From positions 62,001 through 126,000 of the forward strand of contig JAODTK010005583.1 of assembly GCA_026419785.1 (NCBI GenBank): a stretch of DNA of 64,000 bases. Reading direction: 5' to 3'. Shown here in pieces: positions 10,613 through 22,289 of this stretch. Both the position numbers and the translations under genes were made by a program. The notes beneath the pieces are model-generated. The model worked only from the letters and a program-made list of their open reading frames with translations. It did no database searches and had not been told where the DNA came from. Source of the DNA: Sclerodactyla briareus. Its lineage: Eukaryota; Echinodermata; Holothuroidea; Dendrochirotida; Sclerodactylidae. Each line of letters starts with the position of its first letter. Positions within the stretch are counted from its first letter, which is position 1.

Positions 10613-11850
10613 TCAAATGGCTACATCAAGACCTTCTTTCGTGTGTTCAAAAGGAAAATAGGGAGCAATATACATCAATGTAGAAAACACTATGGTACAT
10701 TTGGATAAGACCCTTGAAGAGATGGTTGTAAAAGGTAGTTTGTCAGAAACGATGCAGACTCCTAGATACTTCATATGGGTAGTACGCTCGACACGTGAGA
10801 CGTGAAGCAACGTTTTCTCATGTTTGTTCAATTAACCCCTCGTGTCTAATATTGATATTTTCGAACACATTGCTTGACTTGCCTTTTGTTGAGAAGTAAA
10901 TTTTGCTCGTCACATGTACTAGCAGTTTTGTGACAAAACTTGATAATGCTTGATTTTGCCTATGAGTACGTTTCGAAATATTACAAGATACGGCAGTGTC
11001 ATCAGCGTATTTCACAAACATTGCAGTTTGAATCGGAGCGATTTCATCGGCAGAGATTGTAAATAACAGGGGCTGAAGTGGCCTCCCTGTGGAACAACAT
11101 TTTATTGCAGAGGAGGAAGAATACCCTTTATCCAATCTAATTTGCCTTGACCAACCCTGAAGGAAGTCTGACAGCCAGTGTACGAGCCAGCTGTCATCAA
11201 CAAAGCTACATAATCCTGAGCAATCGATTTGGTAAAACTGTGGGTGAAGGGCACTTGAGAAGTCAAAAAATAATACTTAGAAATCGGTGTGTCTTCATAT
11301 TTTAGCCCTGACACAATACTATGAACAAGTGGTAAGAATGCATCAGTGCACGAAAGCCTTTTCTATAAGCAAATGGTTGTGGTCACCACGTGCTACGATT
11401 GATTGCATTAGTGAGGGAGTAAATTCTTGCATAGAATTGATCCAATACTGAGATGTCAATAGGACGGTAATCATTGACTGACGTGGGACTGGTCTTTTTC
11501 GGGACGGAAGGTAGTTTTGGCATGCTTCCAAAAAGACGGATAATATTCTGTTGAATACTCTCATAATAATGAAGGTGAAGATACCAGCAAGTCTCATCAG
11601 AGCATACTTGAAGAACCCACCAGGTATATGGATCCAAATCCTGGTGTAATTCCTCGCTTAACGAGTTCCAAATGTTTGCGAACTTCGTTTTCTCCAATCC
11701 AGAGGAATCATCATACGGCTGTTCTGGCAAGTGAAGGCTCGTGTCTTTCGACTGCATGCGAACCGAATGAAAATGTACACTCATTGGATCCGAATCTCTG
11801 TTAATCTGGTTCTTAGTAAGGCTGTCGATTCTTTTTACAGTTTTCAAAAA
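10613..11850 (-). pseudogene. Reverse transcriptase pseudogene of LINE A
   Basis: The RT normally copies the element's RNA at the nicked target DNA. Motifs appear in the expected order but spread over at least four reading-frame segments: NDYRPI at the start of the fingers, FDFSSA in palm motif A, the CTG-like turn before PLLFT, then YADD (catalytic aspartates) and finally KYLGV in the thumb. The palm motif A aspartate and both YADD aspartates remain. Inactivation is therefore by frameshifts and in-frame stops, not by loss of catalytic residues. The text upstream of VPKK (residues of the 11,383-11,847 frame) matches the usual variable linker. Confidence 0.88.
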
Positions 11851-12299
11851 GTTCCAAAGAGCTCCAGAAACAGCAGTGATCTCTCACGTGTTAAATCTGT
11901 TTTTATGAACATGCTGGTGATAGCCCTCGTAACCTGTGCCTTGGACGTATCGCCATCCTCAATTGCTCGTCTCTTCTCCTTCCGGCAAGTCGTTTAATTC
12001 CTCGCAGCAGGCAGTTTGTCTCATTTCAGTGATAGGTTTGACATTGGAGGAAGATAGGTTAGTTGTAAATTCAATGTAGCCTCGAAATGGTTCCGGGGTG
12101 CAAGTCATTTAGATCTTCACAAGATCGATGAATACATTCCAATTCGTAGTAGCTAACATGTCACGTAAATTCCGTACATTATCCTGACTGAGATGTTTGT
12201 CCATTCGTCTAGCATTTCAGTGGGGTTTCCTGTTTTTTCAGTTGTATTTTGGCATATGCGAATGCTGAAGTGATCAGATGTAGCAATTGGGTTGTGTTT

Positions 12300-12830
12300 C
12301 TGGCTCTATAAATAGGCGTGTTGAATAACCGCGTCAAGAGTGGAATGGGACCGTGGATGTAACAAGGTTAAACAAGTTATAGCCCATAGTTTCAAGACAA
12401 GCTACCTTGCTTCTGTTAAAGTCTCCTACCAAAATAATGCTCGAACGTGGATTGTCTTTCAAGGTATTTGATTATGCTTTCTTCAGCGTGCATCTGCTAC
12501 AGTGAAGTCTTGCTGAGGGGGCGTGTAAGGATTCACAATAGTGATATTTGATACATCACTGGGTAGAAATCTAGGCCGAGTTATCACGCAGTAACTCGAT
12601 ATCAGGATTGAAAAGAGTTTTAACATACTTAGGTCGGACTGACCGCCCATCCTTCGATATATAAGTAATCAGTCCTCCTCCATTTGCCGCAAATTCCGAT
12701 CATGGCGGAACAGTATTACTATCAACTGTATTGATTCGGTCTATGATAACATGGTGAGGTGTTTCATTTTCCCAGTCATTAATGTTCCTTTGAAGCTTGG
12801 TTCCTGAAGGGTAAAAAAAAAAAATCTTCA
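12300..12830 (-). pseudogene. APE-type endonuclease pseudogene of LINE A
   Basis: This is the domain that nicks the target to prime reverse transcription. GGGLITYISKDG fits the GGVAIYVRDG-like segment of LINE endonucleases, and GDFN carries a catalytic Asp/Asn pair. A frameshift after RDNSA separates the two parts. The N-terminal third of the domain (the LNARS and ETW-type motifs) is not visible, so the element is 5'-truncated or decayed beyond 12,830. Confidence 0.8.
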
Positions 12831-12959
12831 AATTTCTCAGATTGGTACGGTCCGCACCAGATGTGTAAATTTCCCTTGTAGACTGTTTACATTTGAAGAT
12901 AGTCCTTACGGAAAGCTGAAGTTATAGGCTTTAAACTATAGGCTACATATTCTGGCATG

Positions 12960-13570
12960 GTGGACAATAATTACTTGACCCCACTCTGGATGGATGAAGC
13001 TCAATACTTGGTATGTGTTTTCCCTGATGACGTATGCATGAAATCTATTGTTTTATGGGCTCAATTCAGAGGTCATCTGAGGTTAACCAGAGGTCAGAGT
13101 CTGAGAACCTTGTGACACGATATGTCCGGAATGTTTGGTCGATCGGGTTCAAATTTGGTGTGTGGCTTTCTTATGGGAGTACATGAACCCTATTCTTTTT
13201 GGTATAGGTCAGGGTAATTTTGATGAAGAATGAGAAAATTGTGGAAAGTCAATGATTTGGCCTATTTGGCTTGTGAACATGATAACTCGACCCCACCATG
13301 GTGGATGGGCTAATACTTGGATGTGTGTTCCCCATGAAAAGTACAATGGACCGTATTGTTTTTGGTTTCAGGTCAGAGGTCACCGCCGATGGTCAGTCTG
13401 CAACTTTGTGAGCATGATAAGTCCAGAATGGTTTGTCCTGATCGGGTAGAAAATCCCAACTGGATAGATGAAGCCCATACTTAGTATGTGTGGTTCCCAT
13501 GATGGGTACAAGAACCATAATCGTTTGAGTCACCAGAGGTCAAAGTCTGAATCCCTTGGATATCTTATCA
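12960..13570. repeat. ~170-bp tandem modules with AGGTCA words
   Basis: Three to four diverged units share the order ATAACTC(G)ACC.CA..., GGATGGATGAAGC / GGATAGATGAAGC, CATACTTAGTATGTGTG / CAATACTTGGTATGTGT, a TTCCCATGATG-like word, then AGAGGTCA. Units begin near 12,970, 13,130, 13,280 and 13,430. A single related module lies near 45,380-45,440. I recognise the general style as a dispersed repeat of echinoderm-like genomes, but the family name is unknown to me. ORFs at 13,252-13,737 lie inside the repeat and are not genes. Confidence 0.7.
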
Positions 13571-15435
13571 AGAGTATAGGAACCCTACTGTTGGTAAACA
13601 AAATGGAAGAATTTGTCAGATCGTTTGTTTCCAACAATGAACTGGTACAATCTCCCCATTTGTCCTTGTGTCTGGCTATGAAGTTGTCAGAAAGAGTCCA
13701 GGAAATCACTAAGCCTGTTGGCTTTCTTTCTGGTTAGAGATTCAGATAGCTTCAGTCATAGATCTCTGAACTACTGTTCGGAGATTGTGTTCAATCCCTA
13801 GTTTGCATCAGGCCGACAGACCATTTCAGCTTCATCTCGCATGCATCTCGCTACCATGGTGTTAATTGGGGACCTGTAAGAATTTCTGGTACAAAACGGC
13901 GCTGTCACTCATTATTGCAGAAGGGAGTAGGTTACTTAGTGTGTTGAGTAACAACTGCTCTAGCCAAGGCTTCGACAAATGTGGTGGGTTTGTTGTTAAC
14001 GATTTTGCAGCCAGGCTCAGGCTCAGCTAAATCTAAAAGTATGCAAACTAATTTTATATGTGTTGGGATTCATGCTAACTTGCTGGGGGAGGAGATAGCC
14101 GATTCAGGGTTGGCGGTTTGAAAGATTGGCTAATCGCTCGATATGAGTGATGATGGCACTTGAATTCATTTGAGCCGAGAACAAAAAACTAAGAAATTCC
14201 CCCCTCGACATCTACAGTATTTTCAACGTGATCTAGTCTGACTCATAGGCTCAAATCTGCTTGGTCAGTTGGCAATTGATGCCAGTCATATAGAGTGGGA
14301 TTGGGTGGGGGGTTGCATAGAGTGGCTGATGTTTCAGGAGAAGAGGGTGGGGGTAGGATTGGAGGTCCTATAGAGGCCCATTCATTCACTTCTTTTTATT
14401 CAAACATACATTGCATTTCGCTGTAAGCGCTGCAGCTGTTTAATAATTCTGAAAAAAAAAAAACAACAGCAATAACAAATTGTTCATCAAAACTGTTTCA
14501 CAGTTTCGACCAGTGGGATGCACAGTACTGTTGTATACAGGAAAGGCAAGTTACACTGGTGTCTAATCTTCCTGCATTGTATTCACTTTTTCCTGTCTGA
14601 CTATTGTATAACATTGAGATGTCTGTATTACAAGGTCAACTTGTATATAGTCCTGACGACAGGCAAAACATGCTAATATGCACTGAATTGACAATTCTGA
14701 TAGGACACTTGATTGGATTCTTCGTGGATTGGAGCCTGTCACCTTAGTCACATACATAGAAGAAGCAGTTTGCAAAGAAATTCATTTATCCTCATATTCA
14801 TTTCCATGAAATAGCATTTTCGCGTATTTACTGAATGCAAATGTGACAAACCAATAGCAAAATGAGATCTTCAGGTTCAATATGTGACTGGAAAGTTGAA
14901 TTTTCAGACCTGAAATTATATTTTAATACTAAACAACAGCCAACCTATCATAGGCCTATAAAAAACATGGTAAAAACAATGTCAAAACATCCCAACATAT
15001 ATTATTTCATGGAAATTGGGTTTTGTGAATGATGTACTGTATACATTAGTCATATTCTCCAAAGTATGTCAAATGATGAATCAACTGCTTGCAGCTAAAA
15101 CTGGCATATTTGTCAATCCAAAAATCTGCCCACTGAGAACTGAGCTAGTGGCATGTAACATTAGATTTTAGGCATCACAAATGTCATTTTCGTCTTTTGA
15201 AAATATAAATTGCCTATATAATCTTAATGTGGTTCATAAATTGCCAATTTGGAGAAATTTGTGAAAAAATTCCCAATTCCATGATGTTCTGTTATTTACA
15301 GTAAATTTCTAGTTTGGGTACTCCACCGTGGCAGAAAACTGATTGTTACACCTTTTTGGGAAGGGAGAATGGCAATTTCTCATTAATTTAAGGAATAAAA
15401 TTGAGAACTGAAGGTGCCCATGTCAGACGGAAAAT
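13571..15435. other. Unassigned spacer
   Basis: No recognised gene or repeat. It includes an A-rich run near 14,450-14,470 and AT-rich stretches from 14,820 to 15,400. Short ORFs, for example 14,563-14,775 on the minus strand, have no motif. Confidence 0.4.
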
Positions 15436-15439
15436 GGCT

Positions 15440-15725
15440 CTTCACTCATGAAAATATGTACAGAGAAAGATGGAATGGTTCAGCCATATTGGCCGTCAAC
15501 AGGGCCTCTTGTGGGACCTTCTGTCAGGTGCCGTTCCAGGCACAGTGAGAAGACGGATGACCTGGTATGATAACATCAGAACTTCAACTGGGCTCACCTG
15601 GAGGAAGCAAAACACCATGATCTTTCCGGAAGGCTGCAATACGGCGCTCACCACCAGGTCCACCTCGTCGGTCATCTCGATCGCTCTAAGACAGCGTCCC
15701 CGGACTCTCCAGAGTCTTTGACGAT
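15440..15725 (+). pseudogene. 3' end of an RTE-like LINE polyprotein
   Basis: The frame opening at 15,470 reads WFSHIGRQQGL, then a SGAVPGTVRRR stretch, then MTWYDNIRTSTGLTW. A one-base frame change gives EEAKHHDL near 15,600. This order (WFGHI.R, a G.V.GTRRRG turn, then W.DNI..WTGL and EEA) is the conserved C-terminal tail of RTE-type and related endonuclease-reverse transcriptases. Only about 95 residues of the tail remain. The RT core upstream (before 15,440) is absent, so this is a 5'-truncated dead copy, as LINE insertions often are. It is the only LINE remnant here on the plus strand. Confidence 0.8.
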
Positions 15726-15739
15726 TCATACTATACTAG

Positions 15740-15960
15740 CTCAACTTATCAATACTGAAGTCACATAGTAATCATGTGACGAATTATTAGTTCTACATAT
15801 TTTTCGGAGGGGGGGGAGAGGTAAGAAGTTTTTGCGGGTTGAGTGGTTTGCGCATACGTTCACTCTTGGAAAAGTACTTTCATACCGAGTGTTCATATTG
15901 AGGGGTTGGGCGATTTGCATGCTGCGTGTAGTCACCCCTCCTGCACATTGCAGTCACGAC
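15740..15960. repeat. Segmental duplication block 4, copy 1
   Basis: Aligns with 62,285-62,505. Shared words include ATTAGTTCTACATAT, a long G run after TTCGGAGG, GGCGATTTG.CATGCTG and GTGTAGTCACC. In copy 2 the match continues without a break into the block that copy 1 carries at 30,230. About 14.2 kb (15,960-30,230) is therefore present in copy 1 and absent from copy 2. Confidence 0.85.
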
Positions 15961-18765
15961 AGAGACATGCATTCTCAGGTCCTGGTTATGAGTGCGCCGC
16001 TGACTTATAGTGCGTGACCGATCACACCTTGCCGGGTGGAGCATGGTTCCATGATTCGTGCGCAAGTATACAATACACAGTAAGTATGCTAGATATCCGA
16101 AGCGTGGAAACAGTTGGTCATCACAAAGCTAATCCAACGTTGCCATGGAAACTAGGATTTATTTAATGCAATAAACCATGTTGACAAAAATTAGGTTTAT
16201 TTTTCATTGCGGTAAATTAATTACAGAAAAACTGTCGATGTATAAGGGTTGCTTGCTCACAACATGTCCAAAGTTATCTAGTAAATGCGTTTTTCATATA
16301 GTATTTTCTTTTTATCGGGGTATGTCGGTATACTATGGAGAGTGAAAGTGGGAACGCAGCGATCAATAGTAGATAATATTTGGAATATGAGAAAAGACGG
16401 ATTATTCACTTTTTTATTTCAAGTAGCTGTGGGCTGCTATATATGAAGGGGTGTACCGTGACAATAGGATGATATGTGACGTCATATGGAACCATAATCC
16501 TCATATGCTTGTCAATTAATACCCACCAAGGTACCGTATTGATCGTGTACCGGCAATGACTCTTCTCATCTCTTCCGATCCTCCAAAAATTTCGAGGCGT
16601 GGTATAACTAATCCCAACAGTCGTTTCACCTCCCCATTCGAAAAGAAAATCAATTACTTCAAGAACCGACCACTTTTCAGTAAAACCGGGAGAATCGGAA
16701 AAATTCATGTGCAACGTAATCGCTTACAGCCGACCGACGAGAAATACAAATATCGCGAAACGAACCCCAAAGGCCACTGCATTACATCGGAACCAAGAGG
16801 TGAAGACGAGGGACCTCGCCCATCGCTACTGGGACTACAGTCACCCACGGGGGAGGAAAGCTAGTCCCAGGACATGCTGTGGGGGAACTCCCCGCGAAAA
16901 TCGGAAATTGTTGACTTGCAAAGCGTCACTGATATCGCTTTATCATTATCCCGCGAGGATAACATCTATATATAACAACAATCATATCACAGTAGAGACT
17001 GTTTAACGAAGTACAGGCAGACGCAAAGCACAGCCGATGTGCAAACCGGTCGAGTCATCGGATCAGAATTTCTAGCAATGCTGTTTCGTTTTGAGAGGTA
17101 GGCAATTAGTATGCTGCTACCTGAGGGCTTTGTATCCTAATGACTCGCCACATTTATGCCACGACCGTAAGGATTTTTTCAACAGCTTGTCTGATGAGTG
17201 AACAGAGTGAGCAGTCATTGTTTTCCCGTTGTTGTTCGTACGATAAGTCCAATGAGTAATATATTCCCACTCTCGAATTATTGTTTATGATAAATTCCTG
17301 CGACGCTGGAGCATTTAAGAACGTTAATCTCCTGCCTTGAACCTGTTTGATGATTAGAGGTCAATTCCCCCATCTCCTTTACCATGAAACTCCTAGTCAC
17401 CACAGAGGACATTAGGTATGTCATTACTACTGCAGCGAGATTTTGCCATTTCTTGTAAGGTTTGGGTCTGCTACAGTAAGACACTGTTCACTCTCACAGA
17501 TTGATTAGGGTGCTCTCAGGAGGATAGTAACCGTGGCAATGTTATCAGTGTGATGGCGTTCACGACACACCATTCTTGAAATGGTTATAACACGTGATTT
17601 ATGTTGGAGCATAAACGTCACTAGTCTGTTCGTTCTCGCGAGAATAAATAGAGAATCCATCAGCTGATGATTGTGTACATTGTGTACAGAAGAAGTGTCA
17701 ACCGGACGACTTGTTCATTTTCTAACTCTGAAATACATCTACAGAAACAGGCAATTAATGCACAACTAGAAAAGCCATGGCTAACATAATATTTTATTTC
17801 ATAAAATATTATCCCGGAGCAACTTCGTTATATTTATCGATTACAACTGCTAAATTTCAAAATTTGGTGACAGAGCAACATGTCTCAAAACACTTTAACA
17901 AAACACATAAGAATTCCTGGAAATAATTACCGATCGGCATCCCCTTGCATTAGTCTTCTTAATGGTTCATAATTCAAACCGACTGCTCAACTCATTCCGT
18001 CAAATATGCTTAGAAATGAATCATCGATAGTATCCTTACTTTCGAGCATGTGCGCTGCATGCAGCCTTTATCGACAGCTAGATCCCACTGGAACTGGTTG
18101 AAAAAGTAGTTACTTTGGTGAGGTTATAGTTTCTGGTGAGTCACTACACAAGCCGGGATGTGACTTACAGACGCAGTCCGCTGAACACCTGAGCACTAAC
18201 CCCTGAAATGGGACTCTACTAATAATATCCTCAAGGCTCGCTCGCTGTATTCAATCACGGTTTGGAAGCACCTAATATGGAGGCATCATAGGACTGTGTT
18301 GAAGGCGGCTCCACTCAGGACATAAAGTCCTAGGAAATATGGAGTATTTATGGGCTGATACTTTTACAAGTGAATGAGAGGCATGGGTTCTAGTAGAAAC
18401 ACCTAGAAGAATCAATGTCTAATTCACTGACGGACCTGTGAATCGGGTAGCTCTCCTATGCTCTCCAATGCACATATGCTCTCTTATGCTCCAAAGAGGC
18501 CCAGCCCAGACTATCACACTGACCTTACGCTCGTTTGCAAACCGTGGTCTTACTAAGGTTTTAAACGCCAGCGTTTTCCCCTCACGGCTACAGATATACA
18601 GATTCTCTACATTGAAGACCAAGAATTTGATTTTCGCTTTTTACAGACTAATTTACCGTTTATTCCCAGCCTCAAATATGTATAACTAGAAACAGTTCCC
18701 GAGATTGAGCCACCCATCCGATATGAAGATCTGATTGTGTTACGTGCATAGCATAGCACTTCTCA
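15961..18765. other. Unassigned stretch, two overlapping ORFs
   Basis: No RNA gene or known repeat. ORFs at 16,556-16,864 and 16,707-17,006 (plus strand) are hydrophilic, basic and without recognised motifs. The sequence near 16,840-16,910 is G/C-richer than its surroundings. No splice-site-plus-ORF arrangement is convincing. This is the left part of the DNA present only in copy 1. Confidence 0.35.
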
Positions 18766-18950
18766 TTAATAACTTTCATCTGGCAACGTTGCTCCCATTC
18801 ACAAAGTTTATCAATATCTCTCTGGAGCCCTCGAGTGTCGTCATCGCTCTTGATCTGCTCATACTATAATATCATTGAGGTAGATTTAGAGTAGTTGTTC
18901 TTGTAGGAAACCTGATGTCACATTCACTGGAGTGAAAGATACTCCATCGA

Positions 18951-18970
18951 GAGTGAGTGAGTGAGTGAGT
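18951..18970. repeat. (GAGT)n microsatellite
   Basis: Five perfect GAGT units sit inside the LINE B remnant, exactly where the RT thumb-side fragment gives way to the duplicated pre-RT segment. It may mark the join. Confidence 0.9.
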
Positions 18971-18989
18971 ACGCTCAGTGAGACAATTC

Positions 18990-19190
18990 CTGCTCCTTAG
19001 GATCTTTCGGTATAGTCCATCTTGGCAGAGAGCTTTCTGACATTAAAATCCTTTGGTAGTTTCTCACCGCATGGGTATGTAACATCAATAGGTGCCACGC
19101 CCTGGAATCCCCTATGTATGTAGAGTAGGAACACTAGAACAGTCCGCGTGAGTAATATGAACGAAAACTCTCAATAGCAGAAGTAGCAAT
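18990..19190 (-). repeat. Duplicated pre-RT segment of LINE B (first copy)
   Basis: About 180 bases match 19,488-19,670. Shared words include TGACATTAAAATCCTTTG, CATGGGTATGT / CCCGGGTATGT, TATGTAGAGTAGGAACACT, GGAACAGTCC / AGAACAGTCC and GTGAGTAA. In the LINE reading both encode the segment just before the RT (the KK.S.PDG region). Two copies in a row, each followed by a different RT part, indicate either two truncated insertions of one family or an internal duplication plus deletion. Confidence 0.85.
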
Positions 19191-19759
19191 GCCTCTCATG
19201 ATACTGAGTTGCGAACGCTTGCATGATTCAGTTAGGTAGCAGCTCTTCATGCGGTAAAATAATAAATGCCTTACTGAAGTCCATAATAATAACATCCGCT
19301 TGACCTTTACCATCGAAGATTCTGGTAATGTAATTAATTGCCAAAGCTAATTGAGTTTCGCACCCCCAGCTGGTTGAGGAAACCATGGTCTTCTAGGTAA
19401 CCCATGACAGTTGAGTGTATGGTATGTTCTGAAAACTAAAAACTTCTAGGAACACACGACGATGATTCACATTCCTTGAGAACCTCTGGCATATTCCATC
19501 TGGGCTGGATGCTTTCTTGACATTAAAATCCTTTGAAAGGTTCTCAACGCCCGGGTATGTTTTTAAAAAACATCAAAAGGGCATACCCAGTAATTCCCTA
19601 TGTAGAGTAGGAACACTGGAACAGTCCTCGTGAGTAAATATGGATTCAAACTAATCATTCGAAAAAAAAAAAAAACAATAGCAGGAATTAGCAATGCTCA
19701 TTATGGTTGTTAAAGAGAAGTTCTGCCTAGCATTTCTCACTAAAAGCCGAAAGGAAAAA

Positions 19760-20130
19760 AACTTCGTCCTCCAGACAGGTGACCGTACTTGCAGTCGCGA
19801 TGGGTGAGGCCTTGGTCTTCACTTCACGGTTCCACTGAATGCAGCGGATGTCTGTGGTTTATTACGGGATGTTTGCAATAAGTGTCATCCATCGGCTTTG
19901 AGCAGTCACGTTGAACTGCTGTTCACGGAGTCTACTGATATTCCTATCGGATGGGGACGAAGAATGGCCATCCCAGGAGCAGGACGGGATTGGTCACACC
20001 CTGCATCGATATCATCTGAGCAACGGTCGAGAAGAGAATGCGAGTTATCGCCGGTGCTCATCCACGATCAAAACGGCTATGGTTTCTAGATGAGCCTTAG
20101 TTGGCTCCCTACACGTTGTGAAGATAGTCT
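19760..20130 (+). mobile_element. SINE body, head missing
   Basis: From GTACTTGCAGT (near 19,786) to about 20,120 this matches 7,125-7,480. Shared words include TTTGAGCA, GAGCAGTCACGTTGAAC / GAGCAGTCGCGTCGAAC, GGATGGGGACG, GGAGCAGG, ATCGATATCATCTGAGCA and CATCCACGATCAAAA. The tRNA-like head and the AAATC tail are not seen. It interrupts LINE B between endonuclease and RT, so it either inserted there or was carried in by rearrangement. Confidence 0.75.
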
Positions 20131-20289
20131 GATCCAGGCGTACAATAATGCGAACAGTTGAGCGCCGGGATTCTTGAATTGATCCCTCTCCGAAGAGTCC
20201 TTTGACCTGTTTACCTTTTTGCTATTTTTGATGACCTACTGGAAACGTGTTTTTTAACTGAGGTAAGTAGGCTACATCTTGCTTGAAGA

Positions 20290-20995
20290 TCATCCAGAGT
20301 TATCGACCGCTTTTGTACAATGTCATCAGTGAATGAGGTAGGAAATTCCGTAATATTGTGGAAATAGGATCGAACTTGCCATTCTTGTACAAGTAGACTT
20401 TTCTACGTGGAATCCTATTTTTTTGTTCGGAAAGCAAGACATTAAGTGAGACAACATCCAGCATCATGGTCACCGAAGCTGGGTAAAACTTCAGCGTTCC
20501 GAATGAAGGATGGGGTGTTTGTAAAGACCAGATGCAGAATATTGCCATCTCTAGTAGCGGGGTCACTATCTGTTTGGGATTTTAATCAATCCTGAAAGTT
20601 TAAATGGGTGATTTTCCTTCGGTTCTGAGATGAATATACACCCAATCGATGTCAACACAGTCAGGTAGGTTAAAATTCCCGGAAAGTCAAATGGACTACT
20701 CCAAAGAATGTTGTCAAGCTCTACTAGCTTTACTATTATCTTTATATGGATACTAGCTCAAACAGGCTCACATTGTGATGAGAGATCAGGTTCCTGAGCT
20801 AAGCTATCTAGTTTTTTTTTTTTAATGGCAAGAAGGACGCTACTTCTAGAGGTTTCGTTATGCATTTCTTTTCCAAAGCTATGGTAGGAATGTAGAATGG
20901 ATGACCGGAGTCATCCAACCTTGTCTCAGTTCCAAATATAACATTTGTATTTTCTTCGTTCAACAGTTGGAAAGCAACTATTGATGTTCTAAAAG
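20290..20995 (-). pseudogene. APE-type endonuclease pseudogene of LINE B
   Basis: The domain runs nearly complete from an N-terminal ETRLDD segment (the conserved ETW-like catalytic Glu region) through NFNLPD (GDFN-like; the Asp has become Asn) to LHLVFTNTP (LDLV.T-like) and GDHDA (SDH-like catalytic region), then the RKVYLYK linker towards RT. Reading frames change several times. Loss of the GDFN aspartate, if not a sequencing error, would abolish nicking. Confidence 0.85.
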
Positions 20996-22289
20996 GTTGT
21001 ATTCATAGATCTCATAGGCATCTGTGCTGGCTTAGGTTAGGCCTATGACCGTTTTTGAGAGATGCGATCATTTACAGGCTTGCTTGCTTTCTTGCATTTT
21101 TGTTTGGGCTAGAAGTATACATTGGGATATCAATGGGGTCAGACAAAGACACATTCAAGGTAACTTGCTGGGCCAACATATCGAATACGTTGTTAGGGAG
21201 AGAGAAAGAGTAATTTGTGAAGTTTGACATACTTCCATGCCAGTGCATTTTCTATGGAATCAGACTAGGCATATTCCACTTCCACCATTATTTTCTAATT
21301 GCATTTGACGTTTTTGATATATGACTAACAAGTATTTTATTTCTGGCTAGCGAGAAAAGAAGCCTCGCGTGATGTCTGTGGCTGTTTTGCTAATTCTCGG
21401 TAGCTGTAAAGCTAGAGATTCCTATAGATATTGCTTCTATGCCCGACTCCAAGTCGATGGCAAAAAGCTAATTAGCCCCTGGAGGACATTTCGAGCAGAC
21501 ACCTGATCAGAGCAGCACTTCAACATCTCTAACGATCGATAGATGATCGAGTTCCTCAGTATCTACGCCCAGCACTGATTGCGAACAACAAGCTCATAAA
21601 TGTAATGCTCTGTTCACACGCAGAGTAGTTATGAGAATCCAATAATTCCAGCTAACCTACATACTATTAATAATTTTGATTATTGACTCTTTTTCGCAAC
21701 AAAAGACCCCTTTCTGGTGAATTGTGGACACGAGCCTGGTTTGTGGCCAATTCCACGTCAGTTCACTCTTTGTTGTTGCCAGGCCAGGTTCTCTTCGCCT
21801 GCACTGTTCCTATACCCCCGCGCATCATTTATGGAGCGTACACCACTGTCAGACAACTCGTCAGTTGCTACGTGGCCATATCCTAATTTAATTCTCTGAA
21901 CTGAACGAAAGACAAACAACTTGTCATGTCACATTCGTTCGAAAGTTGGCGTCCGTTAATACCAATTTTAAAATAATAGGTAATTGGTGATCGTTTCCTT
22001 CAGTCTTGATATTACTTCTTACACCCAGACATGGCCTATCAAATGTACAACTTTTCATTTCGAGACAACACAATTTATTTTCAAGGCGCATCGTTCCGCA
22101 CCTAGGAATGTACCTCAATACTCAGTGTGTCGTCCGTTAGCCGTATTAACATACCATCCCATGAGGAGTCCGAAAGCAAGAGATTGTTCTTCTAAGGGTG
22201 AGGTATTAAGCAGTTATATACTACTGTGTCGCGAAGGATTTCTTTATCAACTTTCGGTATGAGTCTGTCAATTCAGACGAGATCCGTTT
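20996..22289. other. Unassigned spacer
   Basis: No recognised gene or repeat family. Several ORFs of 60-92 codons on both strands are featureless. Confidence 0.4.

Larger units (their letters stand above)
10613..12830 (-). mobile_element. Degenerate non-LTR retrotransposon (LINE A)
   Basis: Read on the minus strand, the order is endonuclease (12,830-12,300), linker, then reverse transcriptase (11,850-10,613), as in CR1/L2/Jockey-group LINEs. The endonuclease part shows ILVGDFNR (12,414-12,436), matching the catalytic GDFN motif of APE-type nucleases, preceded by NGGGLITYISKDG and RPRFLP. The RT part shows VPKKTSPTSVNDYRPI (about 11,464-11,511), FAYRKGF, LFFDFSSA, LQPLLFTI, the YADD catalytic box (10,998-11,009) and KYLGV. 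Frames shift repeatedly, so the copy is not active. A 5' leader and ORF1 are not visible. Confidence 0.9.
18766..20995 (-). mobile_element. Non-LTR retrotransposon (LINE B), rearranged
   Basis: On the minus strand an endonuclease (20,995-20,290) is followed by RT fragments (19,680-18,766). The endonuclease shows IFGTETRLDDSGH near 20,920, NFNLPD near 20,680, GNILHLVFTNTP (20,512-20,546), GDHDA and RKVYLYKNGKFD near 20,380. The RT region shows KKASSPDGI near 19,510, SCETQLALAINYITRI (about 19,318-19,366), GQADVIIMDFSKAF (about 19,265-19,310) and LQRDIDKLCEWEQ (about 18,790-18,830). These are classic CR1/Jockey-group signatures. The RT catalytic YADD region is missing, a SINE body lies between the two domains (19,780-20,120), and the pre-RT segment occurs twice. 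The element is dead. Confidence 0.88.
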
